Shown: positions 52,907-61,062 of the stretch, piece by piece | Layout of the letters: the number at the start of each line of letters is the position of its first letter | Position numbering within the stretch: the first letter of the stretch is position 1 | Assembly (NCBI RefSeq): GCF_018860155.1 | Contig: NZ_JAHKNI010000003.1 | Coordinates: forward strand, 186,001 to 250,000 | DNA length: 64,000 nt | Source: Nocardia albiluteola | GTDB taxonomy: Bacteria; Actinomycetota; Actinomycetes; Mycobacteriales; Mycobacteriaceae | Reading direction: 5' to 3' | Notes under the pieces: generated by a model | Database searches by the model: none | What the model was told of the DNA's origin: nothing | The model's input: only the letters and a program-made list of their open reading frames with translations | Translations under genes and position numbers: made by a program

Positions 52907-55900
52907 ATGTCTGCGTCTTCCCGCATCGAGTTCGATACCACTCTGCTCGACACGCTCGCCCGGCGTGTGGTGATCGGCGATGGCGCGATGGGCACCATGT
53001 TGCAGGCTGCGGATCTGTCGCTGGACGATTTCCGTGGCCTGGAGGGGTGCAACGAGATCCTGAACGAGACCCGTCCGGATGTGCTGCGGCATATCCACCG
53101 CGCGTACTTCGAGGCGGGCGCGGATGCGGTGGAGACCAACACCTTCGGATGCAATCTGCCGAACCTGGCTGATTACGACATCTCGGATCGGATCCGGGAT
53201 CTCTCGGAGCGGGGCACGCGGCTCGCGCGCGAGGTGGCCGACGAGATGGGGCCGTCGGCGGACGGCACGCCGCGCTACGTGCTGGGCTCGATGGGGCCGG
53301 GCACCAAGCTGCCGACCCTGGGGCATGCGCCGTTCGCGGCGCTGCGCGATGCGTACGCCGAGGCGGCGCTGGGCATGCTGGACGGCGGCGCCGACGCGAT
53401 CCTGATCGAGACCTGCCAGGACCTGTTGCAGGTGAAGGCCGCGGTGACGGGCTCGCGGCGCGCGATGCTGACCGCGGGTCGGCGGATTCCGATCATCACG
53501 CACGTCACCGTCGAGACCACCGGCACGATGCTGGTGGGCAGCGAGATCGGCGCGGCGCTGACCGCGATCGAACCGCTGGGCGTGGACATGATCGGGCTGA
53601 ACTGCGCGACCGGCCCGGCGGAAATGAGCGAACATCTGCGGCATCTGTCGCGCCACGCCCAGGTGCCGGTATCGGTGATGCCCAACGCCGGCCTGCCGGT
53701 GCTCGGTGCGAACGGCGCCGAATACCCGCTGACGCCGGAGGAATTAGCGCAGGCACTCAGCGAGTTCGTATCCGAATTCGGGCTGTCGATGGTCGGGGGC
53801 TGCTGCGGCACGACGCCCGAGCACATCCGGCAGGTCGCCGCGGCGGTCCACGGGACCGCCCCGGCGGTGCGCACGCCGGTGCACGAGCCGAGCGTGGCGA
53901 GCATCTACACCGCGGTGCCGTTCGAGCAGGACGCGTCGGTCCTGATGATCGGCGAGCGCACGAATGCCAACGGCTCCAAGGCGTTCCGGGAGGCGATGCT
54001 GGCGCAGGACTGGCAGAAGTGCCTGGACATCGCGAAGGATCAGACCCGCGACGGTGCGCACATGCTCGATCTGTGCGTGGACTATGTGGGCCGCGACGGC
54101 GCGGCCGACATGTCGGAGCTGGCCAGCCGCCTGGCCACCGCCTCGACGCTGCCGATCATGCTCGATTCCACCGAAACCCCGGTGCTGCGTGCGGGTTTGG
54201 AGCACCTGGGTGGTCGCTGCGCGGTGAACTCGGTGAACTACGAGGACGGCGCCGGTCCGGATTCCCGGTTCCAGAAGACGATGGCGCTGGTCGCCGAGCA
54301 CGGCGCGGCCGTGGTGGCGCTGACCATCGACGAGCAGGGCCAGGCCCGCACGTGGCAGCACAAGGTCGAGATCGCCGAGCGGCTGATCGAGGACATCACC
54401 ACCAACTGGGGCCTGCTCGAGTCCGACATCATCGTCGACACCCTGACCTTCACCCTTGGCACCGGTCAGGAGGAGTCGCGGCGTGACGGCCTCGAAACCA
54501 TCGAGGCCATCCGGGAACTCAAGCGGCGGCATCCGAATGTGCAGACGACGCTGGGCCTTTCGAACATCTCGTTCGGGTTGAACCCGGCCGCGCGGCAGGT
54601 GCTCAATTCGGTGTTCATGCACGAATGCGTCGAGGCCGGGCTGGATTCGGCGATCGTGCACGCCTCGAAGATCCTGCCGATGAGCCGGATCCCCGAGGAG
54701 CAGCGCCAGGTCGCGCTGGATCTGGTGTACGACCGGCGTTCGGAGGGGTACGACCCGCTGCAGAAGCTGATGGCGTTGTTCGAGGGCGTCTCCGCGGCCT
54801 CCTCCAAGGCCTCGCGCGCGGAGGAACTGGCCGCGCTGCCGCTGTTCGAGCGCCTGGAGCGGCGCATCGTCGACGGCGAAAAGGCCGGCATGGAGGCCGA
54901 TCTGGACGCCGCGATGGTCGAGGTGCCGCCGCTGCGGATCATCAACGAGACGCTGCTGTCGGGGATGAAGACCGTCGGTGAGCTGTTCGGGTCCGGGCAG
55001 ATGCAGCTGCCGTTCGTGCTGCAGTCCGCGGAGGTGATGAAGGCCGCGGTCGCGCATCTGGAGCCGCACATGGAGGCCACCGACGATTCGGGCAAGGGCC
55101 GGATCGTGCTGGCCACGGTCAAGGGCGACGTGCACGACATCGGCAAGAACCTGGTCGACATCATCCTGTCCAACAACGGTTACGAGGTGGTGAACCTCGG
55201 CATCAAGCAGCCGATCGCGACGATCCTGGACGCCGCGATGGACAAGAAGGCCGACGTGATCGGCATGTCCGGGCTGCTGGTCAAGTCCACGGTCGTGATG
55301 AAGGAGAACCTCGAGGAGCTCAACACCCGCGGGGTCGCGGACCAGTTCCCGGTGCTCCTGGGCGGCGCGGCCCTGACCCGCTCGTATGTGGAGAACGACC
55401 TGACCGAGGTGTACAGCGGCGAGGTGCACTACGCGCGCGACGCGTTCGAGGGCCTGCGGCTGATGGACGAGATCATGACGGTCAAGCGCGGCGGCGGCGG
55501 CGATCCCGACAGCCCCGAGGCGATCGCCGCGCGCGAGAAGGCCGCCGAGCGCAAGGCCCGCCACGAGCGCTCCAAGCGCATCGCCGCCGAGCGCAAGGCC
55601 AAGGAGGTGCCCGTCGTGGTGCCCGACCGCTCCGACGTGGCCGCCGGCCTGCCCGTCCCGGTGCCGCCGTTCTGGGGCACCCGCGTGATCAAGGGCCTAT
55701 CCCTGCAGGACTATTCGGGCCTGCTCGACGAGCGCGCGCTGTTCCTGGGCCAGTGGGGCCTGCGCGGCCAGCGCGGCGGCGACGGGCCCAGCTACGAGGA
55801 ATTGGTGGAATCCGAGGGTCGCCCGCGGCTGCGGCACTGGCTCGAGCGGCTCACCGCCGAGGGCGTGCTGCAGCACGCCGCGGTCGTGTACGGATATTTC

Positions 55901-56485
55901 CCCGCGGTGTCCGAGGGCGACGATGTGATCGTGCTCACCGAGCCGTCACCCGATGCGCCCGAGCGCTACCGTTTCACGTTCCCGCGTCAGCAACGGGACC
56001 GATTCCTGTGTATCGCCGATTTCATCCGGTCGCGCGAATTCGCGGTACAAACCGGACAGGTGGATGTGCTGCCGTTCCAACTCGTCACGATGGGCCAGCC
56101 GATCGCCGATTTCGCCAACGAGCTGTTCGCCGGCGACAATTACCGCGATTACCTGGAGGTGCACGGCGTCGGCGTCCAGCTGACCGAGGCGCTGGCCGAA
56201 TACTGGCACCGCCGCGTTCGCGAAGAGCTTGTGCTGGAAGGGCATTCGGTCGCCGACCAGGATCCGGCCGACGTGCGGGACTACTTCAATCTCGGATATC
56301 GCGGCGCCCGTTACTCATTCGGCTACGGCGCCTGCCCCGAACTGGAGGATCGGGCAAAACTCGTGTCGCTCCTGGAATCCGAGCGAATCGGTGTCACACT
56401 GTCCGAAGAGTTGCAACTGCATCCGGAGCAGTCGACGGATGCGTTCGTCCTACTCCATCCGGAAGCGAAATATTTTAACGCGTAG
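52907..56485 (+). CDS. metH: Cobalamin-dependent methionine synthase
   Basis: A 1192-residue MetH that transfers a methyl group from methyl-tetrahydrofolate through cobalamin to homocysteine. Order of domains: homocysteine/zinc domain (about 1-330; zinc ligands Cys233 in GLNCATG and Cys299-Cys300 in GGCCGTTPEHI), folate domain (about 345-620; LMIGERTNANGSKAFREAML), cobalamin domain (about 660-880; GDVHDIGKNLVDIIL with His743 as lower ligand, then GMSGLLVKSTVVMKENLEEL) and the SAM-binding reactivation domain (about 900-1192; SFGYGACPELEDRAKLVSLL). Complete. The linker at about 855-895 is unusually rich in Lys, Arg and Glu. The ATG at 52907 appears leaderless. Confidence 0.97.
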   Translation: MSASSRIEFDTTLLDTLARRVVIGDGAMGTMLQAADLSLDDFRGLEGCNEILNETRPDVLRHIHRAYFEAGADAVETNTFGCNLPNLADYDISDRIRDLSERGTRLAREVADEMGPSADGTPRYVLGSMGPGTKLPTLGHAPFAALRDAYAEAALGMLDGGADAILIETCQDLLQVKAAVTGSRRAMLTAGRRIPIITHVTVETTGTMLVGSEIGAALTAIEPLGVDMIGLNCATGPAEMSEHLRHLSRHAQVPVSVMPNAGLPVLGANGAEYPLTPEELAQALSEFVSEFGLSMVGGCCGTTPEHIRQVAAAVHGTAPAVRTPVHEPSVASIYTAVPFEQDASVLMIGERTNANGSKAFREAMLAQDWQKCLDIAKDQTRDGAHMLDLCVDYVGRDGAADMSELASRLATASTLPIMLDSTETPVLRAGLEHLGGRCAVNSVNYEDGAGPDSRFQKTMALVAEHGAAVVALTIDEQGQARTWQHKVEIAERLIEDITTNWGLLESDIIVDTLTFTLGTGQEESRRDGLETIEAIRELKRRHPNVQTTLGLSNISFGLNPAARQVLNSVFMHECVEAGLDSAIVHASKILPMSRIPEEQRQVALDLVYDRRSEGYDPLQKLMALFEGVSAASSKASRAEELAALPLFERLERRIVDGEKAGMEADLDAAMVEVPPLRIINETLLSGMKTVGELFGSGQMQLPFVLQSAEVMKAAVAHLEPHMEATDDSGKGRIVLATVKGDVHDIGKNLVDIILSNNGYEVVNLGIKQPIATILDAAMDKKADVIGMSGLLVKSTVVMKENLEELNTRGVADQFPVLLGGAALTRSYVENDLTEVYSGEVHYARDAFEGLRLMDEIMTVKRGGGGDPDSPEAIAAREKAAERKARHERSKRIAAERKAKEVPVVVPDRSDVAAGLPVPVPPFWGTRVIKGLSLQDYSGLLDERALFLGQWGLRGQRGGDGPSYEELVESEGRPRLRHWLERLTAEGVLQHAAVVYGYFPAVSEGDDVIVLTEPSPDAPERYRFTFPRQQRDRFLCIADFIRSREFAVQTGQVDVLPFQLVTMGQPIADFANELFAGDNYRDYLEVHGVGVQLTEALAEYWHRRVREELVLEGHSVADQDPADVRDYFNLGYRGARYSFGYGACPELEDRAKLVSLLESERIGVTLSEELQLHPEQSTDAFVLLHPEAKYFNA

Positions 56486-56560
56486 GATATTTGCGTTTCC
56501 GGGCTCGCGCAGAGTGGCAGGGTGGCTCGACGTCCGGGCGCAGGGGAAGGTTTTCACAAC

Positions 56561-58135
56561 ATGACATCAGACCGGCTGATTGCGGGACGCTACCGGCTGG
56601 GCGATCCCATCGGCTCGGGGGCGATGGGTGTCGTATGGCGGGCCAGCGACGTCCGCCTGCGGCGCACCGTCGCGGTCAAGCAGCTGCTCCTGGCGCCGGG
56701 CCTGACCCGGGCGCAGGCGCTCGAGGCGAAGATGCGGGCCATGCGCGAGGGGCGCATCGCGGCGCGGCTGCATCATCCGAACGCGGTCACCGTGTTCGAT
56801 GTCGCCGAGGAGGACGGCCAGCCGTGGCTGGTCATGGAGTTCGTCGACGCGCCGAGCCTGGCCACCCTGATGCGCGAGAAGGGCCAGCTGGATCCGCAGG
56901 AGGTGGCACGGATCGGCGCGAAGGTCGCCGCCGCCCTGGCCGCCGCGCACGACGCGGGCATTGTGCACCGCGATGTGAAGCCGGCCAATATCCTGGTCGC
57001 CGACGGCGGCGCGGTGAAGATCACCGACTTCGGCATCTCCCGCGCGGTCGGCGATGTCACGGTCACCTCGACAGGATTTCTGGCGGGCACGCCCGCCTAC
57101 CTCTCGCCCGAGGTGGCGCGCGGGGAGAATCCCGAATCCCCTTCGGACGTCTTCGCATTGGGCTCGACTCTGTATGCCGCGGTGGAGGGCCAGCCGCCCT
57201 TCGGGGAGGCGGAGAACCCGCTGGCCGTGCTGCATGCGGTGGCCGCCGCCCGGATCCCCGAGCCGCAGCGGGCCGGTCCGCTCGGGCCGGTGCTGATGCG
57301 GCTGCTCGCCTCCGAGGCGGGCGATCGGCCCACCATGGTCGAGGCGCAGCAGGAGCTCGAGGCCGTCGCCGAGGGCCGCGCGCCCGCACCCGTCAAGTCG
57401 GCCACCAGGATTCTGCCGAAGGCCGACATGACGACCGGGGATGCGGACGCGACCACGGTGCTGGAGAGCGGCGCGGCCGCCGCGGGCGCGACGGTGCACC
57501 TCCCCGCCGGCGGGGCCGCGCCCGCGGGATCGACGGTGGCACAGCCGAAGCCGGGCGCACCGGGAAATCGGCGGGTGCTCATCCTTGCCGCCGCCGGTGT
57601 CGTGGTGCTGCTGGTGGTCATCGGGCTCGTCGTCGCGCTGCGGGGCGGCGGCGGAAGTTCTCCGGTGGCGGCGGGAACCTCGCACCCCCAGGCCGCCTCG
57701 GCCGGGGTCGTTCAGATCGGTGCCGCGCCGAGCACGCAGGCCGCGAGCACGACGCGGGCGTCGTCGAGCACCGCGACGACCACCGCCACCAGCACGACCG
57801 CACCGTCGTCGACCACGACCGCACCGCCCGCGCAGCCGGCCGACCTGGGCGGTTTCATCACCAGCTACTACGGCAGGCTGCCGGGCAATACCAATGGCGC
57901 CTGGTCGATGCTCTCGCCCGGATACCAGGCCCAGACAGGCAGTTACGACCAGTACACGAGCTTCTGGAACGGCATCTCCTCGGTCGGCATCAGCAACGTC
58001 AAACAGGACAGCCCCGGGCATGCCACCGCGACGGTCACCTATACGTTGAAGAACGGCTCGACCACCTCGGAGACCCGCTGGTTCACGGTCGACTCGTCCG
58101 CCGGCCGTATGCAGATCTCCGGTTCCGGAACCTGA
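56561..58135 (+). CDS. Receptor-type serine/threonine protein kinase (PknB/PknA-like family)
   Basis: A 524-residue Hanks-type kinase. Catalytic domain about residues 10-275: glycine loop IGSGAMGVVWRA, Lys40 in VAVK, HRDVKPANIL with Asp138, DFGIS, and GTPAYLSPE in the activation segment. After a Pro/Ala-rich juxtamembrane part comes one transmembrane helix (about 339-360, LILAAAGVVVLLVVIGLVVA), a Ser/Thr-rich stalk and a small extracellular domain of about 95 residues (ITSYYGRLPGNTNGAWSMLS), which looks like a DUF4878/NTF2-type sensor. ATG at 56561 after GGAAGG. Its stop overlaps the start of the HAD gene. Confidence 0.92.
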   Translation: MTSDRLIAGRYRLGDPIGSGAMGVVWRASDVRLRRTVAVKQLLLAPGLTRAQALEAKMRAMREGRIAARLHHPNAVTVFDVAEEDGQPWLVMEFVDAPSLATLMREKGQLDPQEVARIGAKVAAALAAAHDAGIVHRDVKPANILVADGGAVKITDFGISRAVGDVTVTSTGFLAGTPAYLSPEVARGENPESPSDVFALGSTLYAAVEGQPPFGEAENPLAVLHAVAAARIPEPQRAGPLGPVLMRLLASEAGDRPTMVEAQQELEAVAEGRAPAPVKSATRILPKADMTTGDADATTVLESGAAAAGATVHLPAGGAAPAGSTVAQPKPGAPGNRRVLILAAAGVVVLLVVIGLVVALRGGGGSSPVAAGTSHPQAASAGVVQIGAAPSTQAASTTRASSSTATTTATSTTAPSSTTTAPPAQPADLGGFITSYYGRLPGNTNGAWSMLSPGYQAQTGSYDQYTSFWNGISSVGISNVKQDSPGHATATVTYTLKNGSTTSETRWFTVDSSAGRMQISGSGT

Positions 58136-58929
58136 TGTCGATCTCTACGGAAGGAAGCCGCAGGGTGAACGGAGTGCCCGAATTCGACACCGCCGCCGCA
58201 TCCGGCACTTCGTCGCTCGTGGGGCCGACGGACAGCGATGTCCGGGTGTCGGTGCACTCCGGCGACGGGGAACTCCGGGCGGTGCTGTGGGACATGGACG
58301 GCACCCTGCTGGACTCGGAGAAGCTCTGGGACATCGGGGTGCGTGAGCTGTCGGTGGAGCTCGGCGGCGAGATGACCGAGCAGACCCGGCACGCTTTGAT
58401 CGGCGCGGCGGCACCGAATGCGTTGCGGATCATCTTCGAGGGCCTGGGTCTCGAGCCGGACCCGGCGGCGATGGCCGAGGCGGGGCGGTGGCTCGAGCGG
58501 CGGGTGATGGACTTGATGTCCGGTTCCATCCCGTGGCGGCCCGGGGCCCCGGAGGCGCTGGCCGCGGTGCGGGCGGCAGGGCTGGCGACCGGACTGGTGA
58601 CCAATACCAAGCGGTCGGTCACCGAGCTGTGCCTGAACACGCTGGGGCGGGAGTACTTCGACGTGACCGTCTGCGGCGACGAGGTCGAGCGCGGCAAGCC
58701 CGCGCCCGATCCCTACCTGCGCGCCGCCGAACTGCTCGGCGTGCCTGCGGCCCGGTGCGTGGCGATCGAGGATTCGGTGACCGGCTCGGCGTCCGCCGCC
58801 GCGGCGGGCTGCGCGGTGCTGGTGGTCCCGTGCGAGATCCCAGTTCCGCCCCGGCCCGGCTATTCGTTCCGCGACTCGCTGATCGGCCTGACGATCGACG
58901 ACCTGCGCGCCCTTCGCCGTTCGGTGTAA
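58135..58929 (+). CDS. HAD superfamily phosphatase (beta-phosphoglucomutase/GPH-like)
   Basis: A 264-residue HAD hydrolase of the DhaK/phosphoglycolate-phosphatase branch. Motif I is VLWDMDGTLLDSE with the nucleophile Asp, motif II is TGLVTNTKRS, and motif III/IV is GKPAPDPYLRAAELLGV and CVAIEDSVTGSASAAAAGC. The cap domain between motifs I and II is helical. The ATG at 58135 overlaps the kinase stop (TGATG); a GTG at 58165 with GGAAGGA upstream is an equally good start and would trim ten residues. The position right after metH and the kinase is the only functional clue. Confidence 0.88.
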   Translation: MSISTEGSRRVNGVPEFDTAAASGTSSLVGPTDSDVRVSVHSGDGELRAVLWDMDGTLLDSEKLWDIGVRELSVELGGEMTEQTRHALIGAAAPNALRIIFEGLGLEPDPAAMAEAGRWLERRVMDLMSGSIPWRPGAPEALAAVRAAGLATGLVTNTKRSVTELCLNTLGREYFDVTVCGDEVERGKPAPDPYLRAAELLGVPAARCVAIEDSVTGSASAAAAGCAVLVVPCEIPVPPRPGYSFRDSLIGLTIDDLRALRRSV

Positions 58930-59158
58930 ACCGTTGCCCCGGTAGCGGATTGCCGCGATCCTCTGAAACCGTGTGGTCGGCGAGGGGGAGCGGAGCACGA
59001 GTGAGTTCGGTGTATGCGGGCCCATCGTTGATTGCCAACCGGTCGGTTTGTCATCTTGAATAGTGCTGCGCTGCATAGCGACTCGTTGGTATGTGATTTT
59101 TCCAGTAATCGCGCCGAATCCTGTACCGGGTGGGTACCGCCTTGCCACAATGGTCGCC

Positions 59159-60049
59159 ATGGCAGCGACAGAGGGTCGGGCACAGGTATTTGAATCGGAA
59201 ACCCTCGAGGCGCTGGTCGATATCGGCCGATATCCGCTGCGGAAACCGGGATCCGCGGCATGGGACGAGATGGTGGCGGCCGCGCGCGCCGAGCTCGCGC
59301 AGGACGGTTGTTGCGTGCTGGCGGGTTTCATCCGCCCCGTACTGCTCGAGGAACTGCGCGCGGAATCCGAGGCACTGGCCCCGCACGCCTACTATCGGGT
59401 CGAGCGGGTCAATGCCTACAACATCCCGCTGGATGCCGAACTGCCACCGGAACATCCGGGCCGGATCGTGTTCGAGCGCGGAAATGCCTTCGTGGCACGC
59501 GATCTCATCCCATCCGGGGCGCTCATCGAGATCCTGTACACCAGCCCGCTGTTCCGGCGTTTCCTCGCAGACTGCTTCGGCCTGGCCGAACTGCACGAGT
59601 TCGCCGACCCGCTCGCGGGGCTGTGCCTGAACGTCGTGACGCCCGGCAGGTCGCACCCCTGGCACTTCGACACGAACGAGTTCACCGTCTCGATGCTGAC
59701 CCAGGCGCCGCAATCCGGCGGCATCTTCGAGTACTGCCCGGGGATCCGCACCCCGGAGGCCGAGAATCTCGGCGACGTCCACGCGGTATTGACCGGCACG
59801 GGGGAGCGCTTCGTGCGGCGGCTCGAGCTGCGGCCCGGGGATCTGCAGCTGTTCCAGGGACGTTTCGCGCTGCACCGGGTCTCGCCGGTGGCCGGGGACA
59901 TCCCGCGCCACACCGCGATCTTCGCCTACAACGAACGGCCCGGGGTAGTCGGCACCGCCGAGCGCACCCGGCAGCTGTTCGGACGCGTCCTCCCGGATCA
60001 TCTGGCCGCCGCGGGCAATGCCGTGCGCGGTGATCGACTACTCGACTGA
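59159..60049 (+). CDS. 2-oxoglutarate/Fe(II) oxygenase of the HalD/BesD-like family
   Basis: A 296-residue non-haem iron enzyme. The facial triad is His169-x-Asp171 in HPWHFDTNEFTVSMLTQ and His239 in QGRFALHRVSPV; Arg residues for 2-oxoglutarate follow in RHTAIFAYNERPG. The surroundings (GGIFEYCPGIRTPEAENLGD, LELRPGDLQLFQGRF, ERTRQLFGR) resemble the BesD/HalD family that acts on free amino acids. In the halogenases of that family the Asp is a Gly; here the Asp is present, so hydroxylation is expected. ATG at 59159; another in-frame ATG three codons earlier is possible. A methyltransferase gene follows after 17 bases. Confidence 0.86.
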   Translation: MAATEGRAQVFESETLEALVDIGRYPLRKPGSAAWDEMVAAARAELAQDGCCVLAGFIRPVLLEELRAESEALAPHAYYRVERVNAYNIPLDAELPPEHPGRIVFERGNAFVARDLIPSGALIEILYTSPLFRRFLADCFGLAELHEFADPLAGLCLNVVTPGRSHPWHFDTNEFTVSMLTQAPQSGGIFEYCPGIRTPEAENLGDVHAVLTGTGERFVRRLELRPGDLQLFQGRFALHRVSPVAGDIPRHTAIFAYNERPGVVGTAERTRQLFGRVLPDHLAAAGNAVRGDRLLD

Positions 60050-60066
60050 ACTGAGAGGGACGGCCC

Positions 60067-60891
60067 GTGCCGGTTACGTTGCACAGCACCACCGGAAAAG
60101 CCTCGTTCGACGACATCTACGACCGCCCCGATCCCGGCGACTACTACAGTCGCATGTCCGAATTGGACTACCGCATACCGGAATTGGCCAAACCGCACTT
60201 CGAGCGGTTGATCGAGGACTACCGGTCCGCCGCCGGCGCGGCCCCGACCGTCCTGGACATCGGCTGCTCCTACGGGGTCAACGCCGCCCTGCTGCGCTTC
60301 GACACCACCGTCGGCCAGCTCGCCGAGCACTACCGAGGCGGCGACACCGCCGCCCGCATCGCCCGAGACCGGGCGCGCCTGGCCGCCCGCGATCGGCAGT
60401 CGCAGGTGCGTTTCGTCGGCATGGACGCCTCCGCGCCGGCGCTGGCCTACGCCTCGGCGGCGGGGTTGCTGCACGAGGTCGTGCACGCGGACCTGGAATC
60501 GGGCGAACCGACCGAGGCGCAGCGGCGGGTGCTGGGGTCCGTGGATCTGGTGCTCTCCACCGGATGCATCGGCTACGTCACCGAGCGAACCCTGCTGCAG
60601 GTGGTGCGCGCGCACGGAAAGCGGCCGTGGATGGCGCATTTCGTGCTCCGCATGTACGACTACGAGCCGATCGCCCGGAGCCTGGCCGAGCTTGGATACC
60701 GCACCGAGCGCGCACCCGGAACCTTCCGGCAGCGCCGCTTCGCCTCGGAGGCCGAGCGAGACAAGGTGCTGAACACCCTGTCCGCCAAGGGAATCGACCC
60801 CTCCGGGGTGGAGGAGGACGGCTGGCTCCACGCGCAGCTGTTCCTGTCCCTGCCGGAATCCTCCGTGCGAGGCCGTGCCGTGCCCGATTGA
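60067..60891 (+). CDS. SAM-dependent methyltransferase
   Basis: A 274-residue class I methyltransferase. Motif I is VLDIGCSYGVNAALLRF (about residues 62-78), followed by FVGMDASAPALAYASAAGLL and a motif IV-like DLVLSTGCIGYVTE. The N-terminus FDDIYDRPDPGDYYSRMSEL is characteristic of an actinobacterial subfamily of unknown substrate. GTG start at 60067 with GAGAGGGA upstream. Its tight spacing to the oxygenase shows co-transcription, so a small molecule shared with the oxygenase is the likely substrate, and N-methylation of an amino acid is one option. Confidence 0.88.
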   Translation: MPVTLHSTTGKASFDDIYDRPDPGDYYSRMSELDYRIPELAKPHFERLIEDYRSAAGAAPTVLDIGCSYGVNAALLRFDTTVGQLAEHYRGGDTAARIARDRARLAARDRQSQVRFVGMDASAPALAYASAAGLLHEVVHADLESGEPTEAQRRVLGSVDLVLSTGCIGYVTERTLLQVVRAHGKRPWMAHFVLRMYDYEPIARSLAELGYRTERAPGTFRQRRFASEAERDKVLNTLSAKGIDPSGVEEDGWLHAQLFLSLPESSVRGRAVPD

Positions 60892-61062
60892 CCTGAGGTC
60901 GCCCGGCTTTCGCCAAATGTCCGATATCCGGTGCGCGAGACCCTCGTCGTCCCGGCACGCGTCCGGCCGGTATCGCCCGCGGGTTACTGTGTGCCAGTTG
61001 ACTCCGGCCTTACCGCGCACGAACCGCCAGCTTCGTTGCCCATCGACCCATAAGGATCGCCC

